A program made the translations under genes and the position numbers. Source: Planctomycetota bacterium (lineage in GTDB: Bacteria > Planctomycetota > PLA2 > JAEUHO01). Taken from it: a stretch of 37,369 nucleotides of DNA. Every line of letters starts with the position of its first letter. Position 1 is the stretch's first letter. The stretch is from NCBI GenBank assembly GCA_028281445.1, contig JANQJW010000012.1:1-37369 (forward strand), read 5' to 3'. Positions 33,063-37,369 of this stretch are shown here, in pieces. Below the pieces are notes generated by a model, which was not told the origin of the DNA, did not search any database, and was given only the letters and a program-made list of their open reading frames with translations.

Positions 33063-34505
33063 GTGTCCGTAACGACCGAGGCCGTTCCGGTGATCCTGAT
33101 CGTCGACGACGACCGCAACGGACGCGAGTCGCTACGTCGCGGACTCACGCGCGACGGCTACGAGGTCCTCACGGCGGAGAACGGCAAGAAGGCGCTGGCG
33201 TTCGCGCAGGACCACACCCTCGATCTCGTGCTGACCGACTTGATCATGCCGGGGCTCGACGGGCTGGACTTCCTGGAGGGATTGCGCGTCGTGCAGCCGG
33301 AAGTGCCGGCGATCCTGATCTCTGCCTTCGCGAACGTCGACACGGCAGTCAAGGCCGTGCGGCGCGGTGTGCAGGATGTGCTCGAGAAGCCCATTCGGCT
33401 GCGGGACGTGCGCAAGGCCGTGAAGAAGGCGATCGCACGCCGTCCCGTGGGGGGCGATCGGTTGCGCGCGCTGCAGGGCCGAAACGGCGGAAGAACGGCC
33501 CCGACGCGGCACGGGCGCGCCCTGGTGGGCAGCAGCCCGGCGTTCCTCGAGGTGCTGGACCTCGTGGACCGCGTCGCGCCGGTGTCCAGCACCGTCCTGC
33601 TGTTCGGGGAGAGCGGCACGGGCAAGGAGCTCATTGCCGACGCCATCCACCTGGGGAGCCGCCGCGCCAACGGGCCGCTGGTCAAGGTGGCCTGTGCAGC
33701 GTTGGCGGAGGGGGTTCTGGAAGCAGAGCTCTTCGGCAGCGAGAAGGGTGCCTACACGGGCGCGCACGAGCAGCGAAAGGGACGCTTTGAGCTCGCGCAC
33801 GAAGGCACGCTGTTCCTGGACGAGATCGGGGAGCTGAGCCAGCCGCTGCAGGTGAAGCTCCTGCGCGTGCTGCAGGAGGGGGAGTTCGAGCGCGTCGGCG
33901 GCACGGAGACGTTGCGTACCGACGTGCGCGTGATCGCCGCGACGAACCGCGATCTCGAGGCAGAGGTGAAGGCAGGCCGCTTCCGCGAGGACCTCTACTG
34001 GCGTCTGAACGTCATCGCGATCCGCGTGCCGCCGTTGCGTGAACGCATCGAGGACGTGTCACCGCTCGCGCAGCACTTCCTGCAGAAGGTGATGCGGGCG
34101 ACGGGGAGAGAGCGCCCGCTGCGGTTCGACGATGCGGTGATCGAGGCGTTGCAGGCTGCGGTATGGCCGGGGAACGTGCGCGAGCTCGAGAACGCGGTCG
34201 AGCGTGCGGTCGTCCTGGCGCGCGGCGACGTGATTCGTCTCGACGACCTGCCGCCCAATGTGCGGACGCCCGCCGAGGGCGTGCGGTCGGTCCCTGGACC
34301 TGCGATCCACTTCCAGGTCGGGCAGAGTCTCGCGGCGCTCGAGCGCGAAGCGTTGCGTCGGACGTTGGAGGCGGTCGGGGGCAATCGGGAGGCGGCCGCC
34401 TCCATTCTCGGCATCGGTGTGGCGACGCTCTACCGCCGCCTCAAGGAGATGGACGAGGAAGCCAACGGCCCGAAGACCGACGAGCCGCCGGCACTCGGCG
34501 CCTGA
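33063..34505 (+). CDS. NtrC-family response regulator (sigma-54 activator)
   Basis: 480 aa from GTG 33063, chosen over ATG 33030 because AGGAG lies 5 nt before the GTG. Receiver domain 8-127 with acidic pocket DDD (15-17), phospho-acceptor D59 (VLTDLIMPG), S/T in ILISAFA and K109 (LEKP). AAA+ domain 153-385: Walker A GESGTGKE (182-189), sigma-54 contact loop GAYTGA (229-234, Tyr in place of the common Phe), Walker [23 protein letters not shown] and sensor [11 protein letters not shown]-terminal Fis-type helix-turn-helix 425-462 ([22 protein letters not shown]). Partner of the kinase just upstream. It would activate sigma-54 promoters after phosphorylation. The regulon is unknown. Confidence 0.94.
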   Translation: MSVTTEAVPVILIVDDDRNGRESLRRGLTRDGYEVLTAENGKKALAFAQDHTLDLVLTDLIMPGLDGLDFLEGLRVVQPEVPAILISAFANVDTAVKAVRRGVQDVLEKPIRLRDVRKAVKKAIARRPVGGDRLRALQGRNGGRTAPTRHGRALVGSSPAFLEVLDLVDRVAPVSSTVLLFGESGTGKELIADAIHLGSRRANGPLVKVACAALAEGVLEAELFGSEKGAYTGAHEQRKGRFELAHEGTLFLDEIGELSQPLQVKLLRVLQEGEFERVGGTETLRTDVRVIAATNRDLEAEVKAGRFREDLYWRLNVIAIRVPPLRERIEDVSPLAQHFLQKVMRATGRERPLRFDDAVIEALQAAVWPGNVRELENAVERAVVLARGDVIRLDDLPPNVRTPAEGVRSVPGPAIHFQVGQSLAALEREALRRTLEAVGGNREAAASILGIGVATLYRRLKEMDEEANGPKTDEPPALGA

Positions 34506-34508
34506 GTC

Positions 34509-34577
34509 CCACTACGCAGTACCCAGAACTCGTTCCCGAACCCGTTCTCGTTCTCAGACCCCAGCACCCAGTCCCCG
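34509..34577. repeat. Second copy of the CCCAGCACCCAG / CCCGTTCTCG repeat
   Basis: This stretch (CAGTACCCAGAACTCG, TTCCCGAACCCGTTCTCG, CCCCAGCACCCAGTCC) uses the same words as the inverted half of 22545-22620. It lies between the convergent regulator and histone-like genes. Confidence 0.65.
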
Positions 34578-34595
34578 CAGGGCCCAAAACGAGGA

Positions 34596-34621
34596 ACCGC
34601 GGCGCCCGAGGGCGCCGCGGT
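34596..34621 (-). terminator. Intrinsic terminator of the histone-like gene
   Basis: A perfect 12-bp stem (ACCGCGGCGCCC with GGGCGCCGCGGT) closes on GA, followed on the minus strand by TTCCTCGTTTTGGG. It lies 27 bp past the histone-like stop. On the plus strand the trailing sequence is not T-rich, so it mainly serves the minus-strand gene. Confidence 0.7.
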
Positions 34622-34648
34622 CTGGTGGTCTTGTGGGAGTAGTTCTAG

Positions 34649-35038
34649 CTACTTCTTCTTGCGGCGGGCCGGAGCCTTGCGCTTGGTCTTACGCTTCGCC
34701 TTGCGCTTCGTCTTCTTGCGACGAGCCGGGGCCTTGCGCTTCGCCTTACGCTTCGCCTTGCGCTTGGTCTTCTTGCGGCGGGCGGGCGCCTTGCGCTTCG
34801 CCTTACGCTTGGCCTTGCGCTTCGCCTTCTTGCGACGAGCCGGGGCCTTGCGCTTCGCCTTGCGCTTTGCCTTGCGCTTGGTCTTCTTGCGGCGGGCGGG
34901 CGCCTTGCGCTTCGCCTTACGCTTCGCCTTGCGCTTGGTCTTCTTGCGCCGTGCCGGGGCCTTGCGCTTCGCCTTCTTACGGCGGGCCGGAGCCTTGCGC
35001 TTGGCCTTCTTCCGGCGGGCTTTCTTCCTTGCAGCCAT
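34649..35038 (-). CDS. Histone H1-like Lys/Arg/Ala/Pro repeat protein
   Basis: 129 aa from ATG 35038, with a perfect AAGGAGG 7 nt upstream; the open frame beyond it is ignored. The chain contains almost only Lys, Arg, Ala, Pro and Thr. After MAARKKARRKKAKRK it repeats the unit KAPARRKK(A/T)KRKAKRKAKR about five times, ending in KAPARRKKK. There are no acidic and no aromatic residues. This resembles the C-terminal tails of histone H1 and bacterial proteins such as AlgP or Hc1/Hc2-type nucleoid proteins, which bind DNA non-specifically and compact it. Repeat number could vary by slippage. It is probably highly expressed given the SD and the terminator. Its 5' side is an AT-rich gene-free region. 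Confidence 0.8.
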   Translation of the reverse strand: MAARKKARRKKAKRKAPARRKKAKRKAPARRKKTKRKAKRKAKRKAPARRKKTKRKAKRKAKRKAPARRKKAKRKAKRKAKRKAPARRKKTKRKAKRKAKRKAPARRKKTKRKAKRKTKRKAPARRKKK

Positions 35039-35946
35039 GTGGTTGCCTCCTTGTTGCCCAATTGGGGATCTGGGCGATCGCCTGAGGAGCGCCGGTGGCC
35101 TACCGGCACCCTGCGTCTTTGGGATCGACTCCGGCCGTGAGGCCATGGTCGCGCCCAGCGACGTCACGCCGACTGCCCCGCCCGGGATGCCGAGGCTGCC
35201 GGCGCGTCGGCGCCGGGTGTTCCGTCAGAGTTGGGAAGCTCCTGCTTTGCTGGGTTTGTTGAGTGGACTTGCGTGTCTTGAACTGAAAGATCGTCAGAAT
35301 TGCGATCAAACCTGTGCGCGACTGCGCTGTGTGCGTCTCCTGAACGGACAGAACCCGCACGTTGTGCGACCAATGCGCACGCCAAACGGCGGCATTACAA
35401 CTTCCGTGCCGTACAAGGTTTCGGGTTCATCACAGGTCGAAGTTGCACGTGTGGACTCTCATTTTGAGAAAAGCACCAAACGAACGCAGTACAACTCTCT
35501 CAAGTTGAACGGTGTTGCGACGCACGACGTGTTTGTTGGAATCGACCACGATTCAAGTGCTTCCTCTTTGCGCGACGTGGTTGCGCACGGCACTGCGTGC
35601 CTGCACGCGATGTGTCGTCTGAAGAAAGTCGTGAAAAATGTCATGCGAACGTCGCGACACACGCGCGCATGCACGCACCGCGGCAAGAACGCCGGCGCGC
35701 TGAGAGATCCTCCGTTCCTCGCTACCCGAGCGTACGCGGTACCTCCGACGGTGAACGCTGCAACGTTGCACGCGCGCCGCACGCGATGCATGTCGCGGAC
35801 GCGTCCCGACTCGCGCTCGTCGTGTGTACGCACGGGCGTCGGCGCAACGTCTCTGCCGTTGCGGGGCTGCTGGGCGCACCGCACCAGTAGTCCCTTCGGA
35901 CTCCAACGCCCGATTTGTGGCCCTCCGGAGCCCACACGCCGTCAGA
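35039..35946. other. 0.9 kb without a recognised gene, with an AT-rich core
   Basis: From about 35230 to 35560 base composition falls to roughly 43-55 percent G+C against about two thirds elsewhere. Open frames cross it on both strands but their products show no family resemblance and shift composition along their length. Small signals: CTCATTTTGAG hairpin near 35457, palindromes TGCAACGTTGCA (35759-35770) and CGCGA/TCGCG (35782-35786, 35793-35797), and many TGCGCACG/GTGCGT words from 35330 to 35700. It must contain the promoter of the histone-like gene. It could also hold a decayed gene or an untranslated RNA. Confidence 0.5.
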
Positions 35947-36747
35947 ATGACGCGCGCAATGGGTGATCGGTTCCTGGTCGACGAGGCGCTGCGAGAGGGA
36001 CTTGCCGGCGCCGGCACAGCCACGGCGCAGGACCTGTTTGCACTGGGCGGCAACGCGAGTGCGCACCGCGTTGGCACGTTCGTGGAGCTCGACGTGGCCG
36101 GCACGTCCGGTCGCTTCTACCTCAAGCGCTACGCGTATCCGGGATGGGGCAAGGCGCTCGGTCTCGTCGGTCGCGGCACCTTGTGGGGGCGCGCACCCGA
36201 AGTGAACGAGTTCCTCGCGCTGCAGTGGCTGCGCGCGCATGACGTACCCGCCGTGCGTCCGGTGGCGGCTGCATCGCGCCGCGTGCGGGGCCGTCTGGTG
36301 GCTCATGCGCTCCTCACAGAGGCAGTGCTCGACGTCGTCGACCTCGATACCCGTCTGCACACGGACGGCGATCCGCTCCGCACCTCGCGTGCGGCTCGCC
36401 GGCGTGTGGCGGCGCTGATGGGAGCGAACCTCGCGCGCATGCGCAGCGGCGGCTTCGTGCACGGCGACTGCCACGCACGCAACATCCTGGTGCGCCTCGA
36501 GGCCGGAGAGCCTGCGATCTGGTTCGCCGACTGCCGGCGCGGAGGAGTGGAGGGGCGGCGCCGCGGGCCCTGGTTCGACGCGGCATGCCTCGACCGCGAC
36601 CTCCGGGGCGTGATGACCCGCGGTGAGCGGCGGCGCGCGCTCGCGGCCTTCCTGGGGCCAGACGGCGACGCGAAGCAGGCCGTTCTCCACATTGCGACAG
36701 CACGAGAGCAGCTGCGCGGGCCGCGTCGGGCACCGTCGCCTGCGTAG
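35947..36747 (+). CDS. Lipopolysaccharide kinase (InaA/WaaP-like) family protein
   Basis: 266 aa from ATG 35947 (35959 is possible; neither has a good SD). A small protein-kinase-like fold: the ATP-binding Lys is in GRFYLKRYAYPGWG, followed by an EVNEFLALQWLRAHDVPAVRPVAA helix typical of the InaA/Kdo-kinase group. The catalytic loop is GGFVHGDCHARNILV (Asp as base, Asn for metal), then the metal Asp in IWFADCRRGG. The rest is a short helical lobe. Relatives phosphorylate heptose or Kdo sugars of LPS at the cytoplasmic face of the inner membrane. In non-LPS contexts they are unassigned kinases. The next gene starts 28 nt downstream, possibly from its own promoter. Confidence 0.82.
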   Translation: MTRAMGDRFLVDEALREGLAGAGTATAQDLFALGGNASAHRVGTFVELDVAGTSGRFYLKRYAYPGWGKALGLVGRGTLWGRAPEVNEFLALQWLRAHDVPAVRPVAAASRRVRGRLVAHALLTEAVLDVVDLDTRLHTDGDPLRTSRAARRRVAALMGANLARMRSGGFVHGDCHARNILVRLEAGEPAIWFADCRRGGVEGRRRGPWFDAACLDRDLRGVMTRGERRRALAAFLGPDGDAKQAVLHIATAREQLRGPRRAPSPA

Positions 36748-36761
36748 TCCCCGGCCTGGCG

Positions 36762-36767
36762 TATCGT
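36762..36767 (+). promoter_or_regulatory. Possible -10 box for the rdgC-like gene (leaderless type)
   Basis: TATCGT ends 8 nt before ATG 36776, with no SD in the 28-bp gap after the kinase stop. Confidence 0.3.
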
Positions 36768-36775
36768 CCGCCGCG

Positions 36776-37369
36776 ATGCTGAGCCTTCGAAGCCGTTCCT
36801 TTCTTCGCTACCGCCTGCGTGGCAGCGTGCCCTCGCCGTACGGCGAGGGGTTCATCGCCGCCCTGACCGAGCGCCGTTTCCTGCCCCTCCAAGCGGGCAT
36901 GGAGCGGACCTACGGCTGGGTATCCGCAGACAACCTCCTCGTAACCGAGTTCGACGTCGGGTCCCTCATGCGTGGCGAATACGCCGCGTTCGCGCTCCGG
37001 GTGGATCGTCGGCGCGTGAACACGCGTCTGCTGCGGGCGCAGCTCGAGCTCGAGATCGGCGCGCGCCTCGATGCGGCCGAGGAGGCCGGCGGCCGGCGGC
37101 GGCTCGGACGCGACGAACGGCGCGACATGCGGGAGGACCTGCGCAAGGAGCTGCTGCGGCAGACCCAGCCGTCCGTGGACGCCTACACGGTCCTGCTCCA
37201 GCCCAAGCACAAGCTCGTCTACGTGCTGACCCTCTCGCGCACCGCCAACGAGCTTGTTCAGATGCACTTCCGCGACACGTTCGACGCCGAGCTCGTGGCG
37301 CTCACGCCGTGGCAGCGCAGCGCGGAGATCGCCGAGGACGAGGCGCGTACGGGCAACGATCTGCGACCG
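36776..37369 (+). CDS. rdgC: RdgC-like protein, 5' part only
   Basis: 198 codons are present and the frame is still open at the window edge. The start ATG 36776 follows a TATCGT box by 8 nt. The N-terminus SLRSRSFLRYRLRG and the segments FIAALTERRFLPL, YGWVSADNLL, RLGRDERRDMREDLRKELL, VDAYTVLLQPKHKLVYVL and ANELVQMHFRDTF match the layout of RdgC, a ring-forming DNA-binding protein that limits RecA filament loading in proteobacteria. In this region the helix with many charged residues (108-125) and the strand-helix pair after it are the best matches. Family assignment is by pattern only and the last third of the protein is missing. It is cytoplasmic, with no clear operon link to the kinase. 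Confidence 0.65.
   Translation, partial: MLSLRSRSFLRYRLRGSVPSPYGEGFIAALTERRFLPLQAGMERTYGWVSADNLLVTEFDVGSLMRGEYAAFALRVDRRRVNTRLLRAQLELEIGARLDAAEEAGGRRRLGRDERRDMREDLRKELLRQTQPSVDAYTVLLQPKHKLVYVLTLSRTANELVQMHFRDTFDAELVALTPWQRSAEIAEDEARTGNDLRP

Noticed and set aside
34660..35030. Regular DNA repeats resembling a tandem or CRISPR-like array
   Set aside because: The periodicity comes from the Lys/Arg/Ala codons of the histone-like protein. There are no unique spacers and an SD and terminator frame the gene.
34659..35966. 435-residue plus-strand frame across the histone-like gene and the AT-rich island
   Set aside because: The first part is the antisense of the Lys/Arg repeats, giving Leu/Arg/Phe repeats. 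The rest has no family resemblance.

Overview
This 37.4 kb window comes from a high-GC (roughly two thirds G+C by eye), Gram-negative-type bacterial chromosome. Long lipoprotein- or signal-peptide-led TPR proteins, a Gld-type ABC cassette with a DUF4340 partner, a BtpA protein, two sigma-54 activators, a lysine-rich histone-like protein and an InaA-type kinase together suggest a Planctomycetota or Myxococcota-like lineage. The sequence alone does not settle the phylum. I saw no rRNA, tRNA, CRISPR array, insertion sequence or phage gene.

Layout. 1-7.8 kb: the 3' end of a VWA-domain gene, a convergent pteridine-reductase-like SDR, an NYN-domain nuclease-like protein, then a tight four-gene operon (ABC ATPase, ABC-2 permease, GldG-like protein, DUF4340 protein). 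7.8-9.6 kb: BtpA and an iron-type superoxide dismutase. 9.7-15.2 kb: one 1819-residue gene that joins a CBM9-like extracytoplasmic sensor, several membrane segments, HAMP, GAF, a degenerate GGDEF domain, a complete sigma-54 AAA+ domain and a winged helix. 15.5-21.3 kb: an N-acetylmuramoyl-L-alanine amidase, a TPR protein, an M28/PDZ peptidase, an MGMT-type DNA repair protein whose catalytic cysteine codon is TGA, and an unknown membrane-anchored protein. 21.3-24.8 kb: a PerM/AI-2E transporter, a VAT1-like oxidoreductase and a MerR/B12-like regulator. 24.9-27.7 kb (minus strand): an NrtR-like regulator, an SPFH protein and an NAD-kinase-like protein in one operon. 27.8-31.35 kb (minus): two paralogous TPR secretory proteins whose genes overlap. 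31.4-34.5 kb: an NtrB/NtrC-like two-component pair. 34.6-37.4 kb: a histone-like Lys/Arg protein, an AT-rich 0.9 kb stretch without a gene, an InaA-type kinase and the start of an RdgC-like gene.

The two strongest observations are as follows. (1) The MGMT/Ogt homologue at 19505-20014 is intact on both sides of an in-frame TGA that sits exactly at the active-site Cys of the PCHR motif. Two strong hairpins lie just downstream, and one carries a GGUCU loop like that of the E. coli fdhF SECIS. This makes it a candidate selenocysteine DNA alkyltransferase, although a nonsense mutation or sequencing error is not excluded. (2) The 1819-residue protein would carry an external, possibly carbohydrate-derived, signal to sigma-54 RNA polymerase within one membrane-anchored polypeptide.

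Genome habits. Most convergent gene pairs are separated by inverted repeats of at least three families. Several genes lack a Shine-Dalgarno sequence and have a TANNNT box 6-10 nt before the start, which suggests leaderless transcripts. Others have good SD sequences.
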